Shown here: piece by piece, positions 7,362-13,068 of the stretch
Numbering within the stretch: the stretch's first letter is position 1
How the letters are laid out: each line of letters opens with the position of its first letter
NCBI GenBank assembly: GCA_002320665.1
Contig: DCKO01000075.1
Location: 1-14,364 of the forward strand
Source: Micavibrio sp. UBA1672
GTDB lineage: Bacteria; Pseudomonadota; Alphaproteobacteria; Micavibrionales; Micavibrionaceae
Direction: 5' to 3'
Length of the DNA: 14,364 nucleotides
Notes under the pieces: model-generated
What the model was told of the DNA's origin: nothing
Databases searched by the model: none
Seen by the model: the letters and a program-made list of their open reading frames with translations, nothing else
Made by a program: the position numbers and the translations under genes

Positions 7362-7658
7362 ATGACTAGCTACAAACTATTAATTGATGAAGACTTTAGT
7401 GAGTATGAATACGAGGTAGAGGCAAAAGGCTGGCATTCATGTTCTCTAATTTTTAATGATAAGAAATATAACCTGAATTTTTATGATCCTACTAGGCTAC
7501 TTCAGGAGGCTAATGCCAATCTGTCTAGAGATGGCTTCTTTATGGAAGAAAATCTGATAGTTCTAGAAAAAGTAAATTTAATTAACATTGAGAAATCCAT
7601 TAGTAAGTTAGTGAAATCAAAAAGAATGACTGATTTAAAACCTGCAGAAAACGAGTAA
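7362..7658 (+). CDS. Hypothetical protein, 98 aa, AT-rich, between rluB and rsmD
   Basis: I do not recognise this small protein. The ATG at 7362 (MTSYKLLIDEDF) has AGAGGA four nt upstream; the longer frame starting at 7296 would lie inside rluB and is not favoured. The product is soluble and mixed in charge, with two acidic/aromatic strands (DEDFSEYEYEVEAKGW), a FNDKKYNLNFYDPTRLLQEA segment and a C-terminal helix rich in Lys and Ile. By direct count its DNA is about 31% G+C, whereas sampled rluB lines are just over 50%, so it looks like an insertion into a housekeeping unit. Gaps of 16 nt before and 11 nt after indicate co-transcription with rluB and rsmD. It has no obvious signal peptide, membrane segment or catalytic motif. 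Confidence 0.75.
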   Translation: MTSYKLLIDEDFSEYEYEVEAKGWHSCSLIFNDKKYNLNFYDPTRLLQEANANLSRDGFFMEENLIVLEKVNLINIEKSISKLVKSKRMTDLKPAENE

Positions 7659-7669
7659 TAAGTTTTTAT

Positions 7670-8215
7670 ATGAGAGTTATAGCCGGAAAATATAAGGGGC
7701 GAAGGATCGACGTACCAAAGGGGCGTGATATCCGCCCGACCAGCGACAAAATCCGCGGCGCTGTGTTTAATATGCTCCATAGCCGAGGGAGTATTGAGGG
7801 CGCGCATGTACTTGACGCCTTCTGCGGGAGCGGAGCACTGGGCATCGAGGCTTTATCCCGCGGGGCAAGTTCTTGCATTTTCGTAGATAAGCACAGAGCA
7901 TCTCTGGATTGTGCTAAAGACAATGCACAAGCTTTAGGTATTGAAATAGAAGTAAAATTTTGGCTAAAAGATTCGTCCAAATTGGGGGCGTGTTCCGATT
8001 ATTCGTTTGATCTAGTCTTTCTCGACCCGCCATATCATAAGGGGTTAGTGGATACAATATTACCCATGCTGGTGACAGGCGGCTGGCTCGCCGATGGCGC
8101 TTGGATCGTCTGCGAAACAGAAAAACAAGCCGCTATAAATCTGCCGGAGAAGTGCATCATGGATGAAGAAAAAACTTACGGCGATATCAAGATTACGTTG
8201 CTTAGAAGACTTTAG
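7670..8215 (+). CDS. rsmD: 16S rRNA (guanine(966)-N2)-methyltransferase RsmD
   Basis: RsmD transfers a methyl group from S-adenosylmethionine to N2 of G966 in 16S rRNA during small-subunit assembly. The 181-residue length is normal. The opening MRVIAGKYKGRRIDVP and RPTSDKIRGAVFNML are family hallmarks. The SAM-binding loop is LDAFCGSGALGIEALSRGA (48-66), the acidic residue after strand 2 is Asp73 (FVDKH), and the catalytic motif IV is DPPY (119-122). The ATG at 7670 aligns with the conserved start; its Shine-Dalgarno sequence is weak, so translation may be coupled to the 98-residue gene ending 11 nt upstream. The message ends ahead of a strongly structured palindromic repeat. Confidence 0.96.
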   Translation: MRVIAGKYKGRRIDVPKGRDIRPTSDKIRGAVFNMLHSRGSIEGAHVLDAFCGSGALGIEALSRGASSCIFVDKHRASLDCAKDNAQALGIEIEVKFWLKDSSKLGACSDYSFDLVFLDPPYHKGLVDTILPMLVTGGWLADGAWIVCETEKQAAINLPEKCIMDEEKTYGDIKITLLRRL

Positions 8216-8244
8216 AAACTACAGTCAAGATCCTATAAAATAAT

Positions 8245-8370
8245 CGTCATTCCCGCGGCACGCCCAAAGGCGTGCTTGGACGGCGGGGATCCAGAAAAAA
8301 GTGAGCGGCTTTGCCGCTCGCATATGGACCCCCGCTGTATAAATTCGCTCTGCTCATCGCGGGGGTGACG
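8245..8370. repeat. 126-bp palindromic repeat element (RPE/REP-like) between convergent genes
   Basis: The ends are imperfect inverted repeats: CGTCATTCCCGCG (8245-8257) against CGCGGGGGTGACG (8358-8370). Inside are a perfect 7-bp hairpin (GCACGCC/GGCGTGC, 8258-8275, loop CAAA) and a second perfect 7-bp hairpin (GAGCGGC/GCCGCTC, 8303-8319, loop TTT), enclosed by an 11-bp arm (8283-8293 with 8325-8335, one mismatch). Repeats beginning GTCATTCCCGCG and containing GGATCCA-like arms are dispersed in many proteobacterial genomes. It sits between rsmD and the acyl-CoA dehydrogenase gene, where its folded RNA could end or protect both convergent transcripts. No protein-coding frame is evident. Confidence 0.8.
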
Positions 8371-8383
8371 CTGAAGGGGAGCG

Positions 8384-10171
8384 TTAAAACGCAGCCTCAT
8401 CCATAACCATCAACGTATCCGCGCCAGCCAGCACCATCTTAAATCGCGCATCCGATTCGGGTAAAACTCTAGCCATATAAAATTGCGCTGTCTTGATCTT
8501 GGCGTCGTAAAAATCTTTATCGCCTTCACCAGACTCCAGCTTTGCCTTTGCCACCAGCACCATCTTGCACCACATAAAGGCCAGAGCCACTAACGCAAAT
8601 TGCCTCAAATAATCCACACTCGCCGCGCCTGCTTCATCGGGGTTCTTCAAGCCTTTCTGCGCAACCATCGCCGTACTTTGCTGGAGCTTGGCAAAGGCCT
8701 TGGCTAAGGGGAAGATAAATTCCTGCATATCCTGATTGGCTTGATGCTCGTTGATAAACTCCTGCACAGGGTGGAAGAACCGCCGCAGCAAACGCCCATA
8801 CCCTTGCGCCATTTTACGGCCAATAAGATCAAGCGCCTGTATCCCGTTCGTGCCCTCATAAATCTGGGCGATGCGCGCATCCCGCACATATTGCTCCATG
8901 CCCCATTCACGAATATAACCATGCCCGCCATAACATTGCAGGCAATCATTGGCCAGCTCAAAACCCATATCTGTCTGATAGGCTTTGATAATCGGGGTGA
9001 GGAGGGCAACCAGATCATCGGCTTGTCTGGCCTTTTTCGAATCGGTTTCTTTTTCAGCCAAATCAAGAGAAAGCCCCGTCCAATAAGCCAAAGCGCGGCA
9101 CCCTTCAATAATAGATTTGGATTTCAAGAGCATGCGCCGAACATCCGGATGCACAATAATCGGATCGGCGGGCTTATCAGGCGCTTTGACCCCCGTAAGA
9201 CTACGCATCTGCAAGCGGTCTTTGGCATACACTACAGCATTCTGATATGCCACTTCCGCAATACCAAGCCCTTGCATAGCAACGCCAAGCCGCGCCGCGT
9301 TCATCATGATAAACATGGCCTTGAGACCCTTATGCGGCTCACCGACAAGCTCGCCATAGGCATCATCAAAATTCATCACACAAGTCGAGTTCGCATGAAT
9401 ACCCATCTTATGCTCGATCGACCCGCAAGCCACGTTATTACGCTCGCCCACGCCGTTGCCTTCAGGCATAAATTTCGGCACAACAAACAGGGATATTCCC
9501 TTAACACCTTCTGGCGCATCAGGCAGTCTAGCAAGAACCAGATGCACAATATTCTCGGTTAAATCATGCTCTCCGGCGGAGATAAAAATCTTGGTGCCTG
9601 TGATCTTATAAGCGCCGTCCTTGCCGTTCTCGGCTTTGGTTTTGATCAAACCCAGATCAGTCCCGCAATGCGGCTCGGTCAAGCACATCGTGCCAGACCA
9701 CACACCCTCGATCAACTTAGGCAGATAGGTTTGCTTCTGCTCATCCGTTCCAAATTGATGCAAAGCCTCATAGCACCCTTGCGAAAGACCCGGATACATT
9801 CCGAAAGACATATTCGCACTACAGATCATTTCCTGCATGACGGTATTCACCGCCACAGGCATGCCCATCCCGCCATATTCGGGATCACAAGCTAAACCGC
9901 CCCAGCCATTTTCGGCAAATGTGTCATAGGCTTCCTTAAAGCCTTTAGGCGTTTTAACCTCACCATTATCAAAGGTGCAGCCCTCTTCATCGCCGCTCTG
10001 ATTTAAGGGGAAAAGAATATCCTTGCAGATTTTCCCGCCTTCCTCGATAATCTGCTCCGCAAGCTCGCCCGAGAAATCTTCAAACCCTTCTAGGCTAGAG
10101 AGCTGATCAACATTCAAAACCTCATTTAAGACAAATTGAATATCCTTAAGCGGTGGGTCGTATTTAGGCAT
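8384..10171 (-). CDS. Acyl-CoA dehydrogenase, long DmdC/FadE-like form with C-terminal extension
   Basis: This FAD enzyme introduces the alpha-beta double bond into an acyl-CoA. At 595 residues it belongs to the long forms that have an extra N-terminal segment (about 3-35, YDPPLKDIQFVLNEVL) and a C-terminal extension (about 465-590), as in 3-methylmercaptopropionyl-CoA dehydrogenase DmdC. The core shows the FAD/substrate stretches CLTEPHCGTDLG (163-174) and KIFISAGEHDL, and DARIAQIYEGTNGIQALDLIGRK, in which Glu439 is the expected catalytic base. The ATG at 10171 follows an AAGGGA site about 12 nt upstream. An extended -10 promoter lies just before it. The upstream EamA gene is on the same strand 51 nt away. 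Substrate, whether medium/long-chain fatty acyl-CoA or a DMSP derivative, cannot be told from sequence alone. Confidence 0.94.
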   Translation of the reverse strand: MPKYDPPLKDIQFVLNEVLNVDQLSSLEGFEDFSGELAEQIIEEGGKICKDILFPLNQSGDEEGCTFDNGEVKTPKGFKEAYDTFAENGWGGLACDPEYGGMGMPVAVNTVMQEMICSANMSFGMYPGLSQGCYEALHQFGTDEQKQTYLPKLIEGVWSGTMCLTEPHCGTDLGLIKTKAENGKDGAYKITGTKIFISAGEHDLTENIVHLVLARLPDAPEGVKGISLFVVPKFMPEGNGVGERNNVACGSIEHKMGIHANSTCVMNFDDAYGELVGEPHKGLKAMFIMMNAARLGVAMQGLGIAEVAYQNAVVYAKDRLQMRSLTGVKAPDKPADPIIVHPDVRRMLLKSKSIIEGCRALAYWTGLSLDLAEKETDSKKARQADDLVALLTPIIKAYQTDMGFELANDCLQCYGGHGYIREWGMEQYVRDARIAQIYEGTNGIQALDLIGRKMAQGYGRLLRRFFHPVQEFINEHQANQDMQEFIFPLAKAFAKLQQSTAMVAQKGLKNPDEAGAASVDYLRQFALVALAFMWCKMVLVAKAKLESGEGDKDFYDAKIKTAQFYMARVLPESDARFKMVLAGADTLMVMDEAAF

Positions 10172-10209
10172 GGTTGGTTTTTGTCCCTTATTTATTTTTA
10201 CCAGCTATT

Positions 10210-10218
10210 ATTATAGCA
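10210..10218 (-). promoter_or_regulatory. Extended -10 promoter of the acyl-CoA dehydrogenase gene
   Basis: The minus strand reads TGCTATAAT, a perfect extended -10 element. Transcription would start near 10203, giving a leader of about 30 nt with AAGGGA before the ATG at 10171. No good -35 is present, which is tolerated by extended -10 promoters. It lies just past the EamA stop codon. Confidence 0.6.
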
Positions 10219-10222
10219 TAAA

Positions 10223-10654
10223 TCAGGCAGGTTTTGTGACTAGAAAAACAGCAATTACGGCTAAAACCAAACCCAAGATTTGTGTGAGTTTAAGGCTTTC
10301 ATGAAAAAAGAAAACCCCAAGAAAAACTGCAAGAATAGCAGGAACAAAACGTGCTAACGGTGTCGCGATGCTCATCGGGGCATCGGCACGGAACATCAGG
10401 AATATGCCGATATGCGCAATCGTGATGCAAAGTCCAACGAGCGCGTAAAAAACAACGCCTTTATTATAGGTGGAAAAGGATCTAGCCAAATCACCTTGCG
10501 CCATAGGCAAAAAGAGCAGGGCAAACATAAAGGCTGCCCCCGTTGTGTAAACAAGACCGACAAACGGGTCCATCGTACCCTTTGCCAACTTGGAAAAGAA
10601 ATGGATGCCTGTTGCGCCAAAAACAACAATTGATGTAAAGAAAAGCCAATGCAT
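10223..10654 (-). CDS. Half-size EamA/DMT-superfamily membrane transporter, 143 aa
   Basis: This is an inner-membrane protein of the drug/metabolite transporter superfamily. Most EamA proteins have two repeats and ten helices; this one has a single repeat with about five hydrophobic segments (roughly 1-18, 30-50, 66-89, 94-115 and 118-140), so it would work as a homo- or heterodimer, like other single-repeat members. The C-terminal part has the typical FFHESLKLTQILGLVLAVIAVFLV pattern with the conserved Glu after the fourth helix. The ATG at 10654 (MHWLFF) is the natural start, although no Shine-Dalgarno sequence is visible. A TTGACA-like hexamer occurs on this strand at 10711-10716 without a clear -10. 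Transported substrate is unknown. Confidence 0.85.
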   Translation of the reverse strand: MHWLFFTSIVVFGATGIHFFSKLAKGTMDPFVGLVYTTGAAFMFALLFLPMAQGDLARSFSTYNKGVVFYALVGLCITIAHIGIFLMFRADAPMSIATPLARFVPAILAVFLGVFFFHESLKLTQILGLVLAVIAVFLVTKPA

Positions 10655-10973
10655 GACAACGAATTTAGCGAAAAGGGAGCAGAACGCAATGCCTTTTTGT
10701 CTAGTTTGAATGTCAAAATATTTTTTTCATCATCCTTCAGTTCGTTTGTAAAATAAAAAACAAAAATCTTAAGGTATTGAATTTAAATGATATTCTTTTA
10801 GTTTGTTTGAGTGGTGTATAAACCACATAAAATGTTTTTACAAGCGTATGGGTTTTTTCAAAGCCATAAACGCCTGTACATAATAGGACAATATTCCTTT
10901 TTTGTCAAGTTGGATAAATATGTTATTTTATGGCAATGTAAAGTTTTGAAAATTTATAGCGGGTTACAATAAA
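10655..10973. other. AT-rich noncoding region with two hairpins
   Basis: This 319-nt stretch has no credible gene. It separates the divergent EamA gene and the 138-residue gene and must hold both promoters. Two inverted repeats stand out: GTGGT/ACCAC (10811-10826, 6-nt loop) and GCGTATGG paired with CCATAAACGC (10844-10873, two-base bulge). For the plus strand, TTGTCA (10902-10907) and TATTTT (10924-10929) with a 16-nt spacer are a weak promoter candidate. The rest shows nothing I can name. Confidence 0.5.
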
Positions 10974-11390
10974 ATGGATGAATTAGAAAAAGAAAGCGCT
11001 TTAGCTCAGGCGGTTATCAAATGGGCAAATGAGCATGGTGCTAGCTCAATCTTTCAAAATGGCCAAAAAATTATTAATGAAATTGATGTTGCAGTCGACA
11101 ATGTGATAGCCGATGATACGGGTATGAATTCATATGATTCTCAGGGGTTTAATAAGTCGTTTTTACCTCTCGTGATTGAGTTTTCAGCAGAAGCCGGCAA
11201 CGCCAATCAACTCGCGCTTGAGCTAAAAGGCATTTTTGACAGTTTGGGTGTAAAAACAGAAAATACACCGACCCCCATTGATGAAACATCACAAAAGCTT
11301 CGCATTGCTAATTATTCCTTCGTAGAACCAAATAAGTTTTCCGAAGGCACAATCATCAATATACACAATATGCCAGAAGTTCTTTATTAG
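10974..11390 (+). CDS. Hypothetical protein, 138 aa, unrecognised
   Basis: I do not recognise this protein. It starts at the ATG at 10974 (MDELEKESALAQAVIKWANEHG); only a weak GCGGG-like purine element lies upstream. It is acidic and soluble-looking, with no Cys, signal peptide or membrane segment. The N-terminal 45 residues look helical, followed by a hydrophobic strand (FLPLVIEFSAEAG), a helix (NQLALELKGIFDSLGV) and two C-terminal strands (LRIANYSFVEP, GTIINIHNMPEVLY). The order resembles a small alpha/beta fold, but no known motif is evident. It reads toward phoH, and its TAG overlaps the phoH TAA by 4 nt counting both codons. It is probably monocistronic because the gene before it is divergent. 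The codon pattern supports a real gene. Confidence 0.75.
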   Translation: MDELEKESALAQAVIKWANEHGASSIFQNGQKIINEIDVAVDNVIADDTGMNSYDSQGFNKSFLPLVIEFSAEAGNANQLALELKGIFDSLGVKTENTPTPIDETSQKLRIANYSFVEPNKFSEGTIINIHNMPEVLY

Positions 11391-12148
11391 GCGCTAGCCT
11401 GATCGGACAACACGCCAAGCATCTCTGAAACAAGAGGGTGACGTACGATATCAGTCTGGTCTAGTTTGCATATGGCTACATTCTTAAGCACAGAGAGACG
11501 TTTTGCAATTTCTGCCAATCCAGATAGGCCGTCCAGCAAGTCCGATTGATCGGGATCACCTGTAATTACCATCGTTGAATGCCAGCCAAGTCTTGAGACG
11601 ATCATCTTGAGCTGTCCGTATGTGCAGTTTTGCGCCTCATCAATAACCACAAAGGAATTATTCAGTGTACGTCCGCGCATAAAACCAATCGGCGCAATTT
11701 CGATAGTCCCGTCTTCAATTAACTGGCGCACGCGTTTGCCGCCCATCCGGTCGCCTAGCGCATCATAGAGCGGACGAAGATAGGGGGCCATTTTTTCCTG
11801 CATATCACCAGGCAAATAGCCAAGTGATTCGCCTGCTTCCATAGCAGGCCTTGAAAGAACAATACGCTCGATCCGACCTTCTTCGAGGGCCTTGGCTGCC
11901 GAGGATATGGCCAGATAGGTTTTCCCTGTACCGGCAGGGCCAATTGCCATGGTCAGGCTATAGTTCTTAATAGCATCAAGTAGCTCTTTTTGTCCCTCGG
12001 ATCTGGGCTTTATATTTTTGCGATACTTCTGATCCCTACGTCCATCTATCTCCGAATCCAAAGGATGCCAAGACGTATCTTTCTGAGCAAAATGGTGAAT
12101 ATTATCCTTGGCAGAATTATTGCGCGATTTGCGGGATTTCTTAGTCAT
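11387..12148 (-). CDS. phoH: PhoH-type ATPase
   Basis: This is a cytoplasmic P-loop ATPase of the PhoH family, linked to RNA metabolism and phosphate-starvation responses in other bacteria. The 253-residue protein has a basic N-terminal stretch (KKSRKSRNN) and a core with Walker A GPAGTGKT (70-77), the RPAMEAGESLGYLPGD segment, APIGFMRGRT, Walker B VVIDEAQN (167-174) and a GDPDQSDL motif near 197-204. It lacks the larger N-terminal region of YbeZ and is not beside ybeY, so it resembles the shorter PhoH type. The frame reaches a GTG at 12196, but the ATG at 12148 has a perfect AAAGGAG site 6 nt upstream. Its 3' end overlaps the convergent 138-residue gene by 4 nt. Confidence 0.93.
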   Translation of the reverse strand: MTKKSRKSRNNSAKDNIHHFAQKDTSWHPLDSEIDGRRDQKYRKNIKPRSEGQKELLDAIKNYSLTMAIGPAGTGKTYLAISSAAKALEEGRIERIVLSRPAMEAGESLGYLPGDMQEKMAPYLRPLYDALGDRMGGKRVRQLIEDGTIEIAPIGFMRGRTLNNSFVVIDEAQNCTYGQLKMIVSRLGWHSTMVITGDPDQSDLLDGLSGLAEIAKRLSVLKNVAICKLDQTDIVRHPLVSEMLGVLSDQASA

Positions 12149-12154
12149 GGCATT

Positions 12155-12161
12155 CTCCTTT
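12155..12161 (-). promoter_or_regulatory. Strong Shine-Dalgarno deciding the phoH start
   Basis: The minus strand reads AAAGGAG, six nt before the ATG at 12148. This strong site rules in that ATG over the longer frame with a GTG at 12196. Confidence 0.85.
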
Positions 12162-12184
12162 GAAAAAATAGGTGTTAAACGCAG

Positions 12185-12209
12185 AAAATCAGGCACAAAG
12201 CCTGATTTT
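12185..12209. terminator. Terminator-like hairpin in front of phoH
   Basis: AAAATCAGGC (12185-12194) and GCCTGATTTT (12200-12209) form a perfect 10-bp stem with a 5-nt loop. T-runs occur on both sides, so it could act in either direction. It lies 37-61 nt upstream of the phoH ATG. It is either a block to antisense transcription entering from the right, or part of the phoH leader acting as an attenuator; the sequence cannot tell these apart. Confidence 0.6.
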
Positions 12210-12245
12210 TAGTAGGATGAAACGTAAGTAAAAAAGAAAGTTCGG

Positions 12246-12268
12246 ATATGATTTTATCCGGATCATAT
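12246..12268. other. ATATGAT/ATCATAT inverted repeat (possible operator)
   Basis: ATATGAT (12246-12252) and ATCATAT (12262-12268) are perfect inverted copies 9 nt apart, in the region between divergent phoH and the secreted-protein gene. The spacing would suit a dimeric regulator, but AT-rich DNA yields such repeats by chance. Confidence 0.25.
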
Positions 12269-12281
12269 ATGAGGTTAGAAT

Positions 12282-12362
12282 ATGCTACTGAATCGTAAAC
12301 CATCTGAGAATCACTATACCAGAATTATGGTTTTGGGTCTTTATAATAAAATAAAAAGATAG
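12282..12362 (+). CDS. Candidate 26-aa small ORF
   Basis: An ATG at 12282 opens 26 codons ending in TAG (MLLNRKPSENHYTRIMVLGLYNKIKR). A GAGG sequence (12271-12274) lies 7 nt upstream, the right distance for a ribosome site. The peptide is basic, with a short hydrophobic middle. There is no further support, so it may be chance. Confidence 0.2.
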   Translation: MLLNRKPSENHYTRIMVLGLYNKIKR

Positions 12363-12378
12363 AATTAATGTGTAGTAT

Positions 12379-12408
12379 TTTACTTTTCGTATTGGAATAG
12401 GCTATACT
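12379..12408 (+). promoter_or_regulatory. Promoter candidate of the secreted-protein gene
   Basis: TTTACT (12379-12384) and TATACT (12403-12408) are separated by 18 nt. Transcription would start near 12415, about 20 nt before the ATG at 12436. The -10 is good and the -35 moderate. Confidence 0.5.
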
Positions 12409-12435
12409 TTAAAACAGTTATATTATGGTTTGATC

Positions 12436-12987
12436 ATGAAAAAGACTTTGAAATTTTTTATTCCATTTTGCTTGATTGTACTGGTTGTATATACGTACAG
12501 CATGCTGCCTGTTAGTGCCGTTGAAAAAACGCAAAGCAAGTCCAGTAGCTCTATACCCGTATATAATTCAAAAAAGAATAAGAATCGGGACACTCCATCC
12601 TTGACAGCATCTCAAAAATCAAAAGCCAATAACGAGCAAGAATGGCCATGGCCTGGTTATCACAAGGATGGTTACAAATTAAATTATGATGACGAAATTG
12701 AGGTGGAAGAAAAAGTCGAGTGTACGCCTCAGGCAATGAATAAGATTAAAGAGCTGAATAAAGGTATTGAAGACTTTATATCTGTTGGTAACGAAATAAA
12801 GGGTGGTGCTGGAGATGTTCGAAACAAGCGGGCACTTAGAAACATGGTTGGCCGCTTGCAGGAAAACCAAAATAGCTTAGTGAGTCTGGAGCTTCCTAAA
12901 TATGCCAAATACTATCAAGCCTGCAAGATGTCGCCGCCTGATTATGGCGCATATCCATTACATATCCTGACCGATGGTCATAAATAA
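12436..12987 (+). CDS. Secreted/periplasmic hypothetical protein with two cysteines, 183 aa
   Basis: I do not recognise the family, but export is clear. Residues 1-28 form a Sec signal peptide: MKK, then a hydrophobic core (FFIPFCLIVLVVY), then a VSA cleavage site after Ala28. The mature protein begins with a Ser/Lys/Asn-rich disordered stretch (about 30-68), then a WPWPGYHKDGY segment, an acidic run (YDDEIEVEEKVE), and a helical region (99-165) bracketed by the only two mature cysteines, Cys96 and Cys163, which could form a disulfide. The ATG at 12436 is preferred to the in-frame TTG at 12430 because it places MKK at the signal peptide start; the Shine-Dalgarno sequence is poor. It appears to be a single-gene unit. 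Confidence 0.8.
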   Translation: MKKTLKFFIPFCLIVLVVYTYSMLPVSAVEKTQSKSSSSIPVYNSKKNKNRDTPSLTASQKSKANNEQEWPWPGYHKDGYKLNYDDEIEVEEKVECTPQAMNKIKELNKGIEDFISVGNEIKGGAGDVRNKRALRNMVGRLQENQNSLVSLELPKYAKYYQACKMSPPDYGAYPLHILTDGHK

Positions 12988-13030
12988 TATCCTTTGACAT
13001 TTGCTGCCATTGCTATTCGCAAAAGAAAGT

Positions 13031-13058
13031 TTTACATTGCTGTTCTTGTGAATATAAG
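13031..13058 (+). promoter_or_regulatory. Sigma70-like promoter of threonine ammonia-lyase, very close to the ATG
   Basis: TTTACA (13031-13036) and TATAAG (13053-13058) are separated by 16 nt, each one mismatch from consensus. Transcription would start near 13065, only about 4 nt before the ATG at 13069. The message may therefore be nearly leaderless, or an upstream start may be used. Confidence 0.5.
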
Positions 13059-13068
13059 GCAATGAGTT

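Noticed and set aside
8245..8370. CRISPR array or tRNA-like gene
   Set aside because: There are no regularly spaced direct repeats, and the fold lacks anticodon and T-arm features; inverted repeats explain it better.
8741..9562. 273-codon plus-strand frame opposite the acyl-CoA dehydrogenase
   Set aside because: It is the antisense shadow of a firmly identified gene; the sequence is His/Arg/Ile-rich with no motif or ribosome site.
10711..10716. TTGACA-like hexamer on the minus strand as the EamA promoter
   Set aside because: The sequence 17 nt downstream is GGCATT, a poor -10, so I did not list it as a promoter.
12994..12999. TTGACA as the -35 of the threonine ammonia-lyase promoter
   Set aside because: No acceptable -10 occurs 15-19 nt downstream; the TTTACA/TATAAG pair at 13031-13058 fits better.
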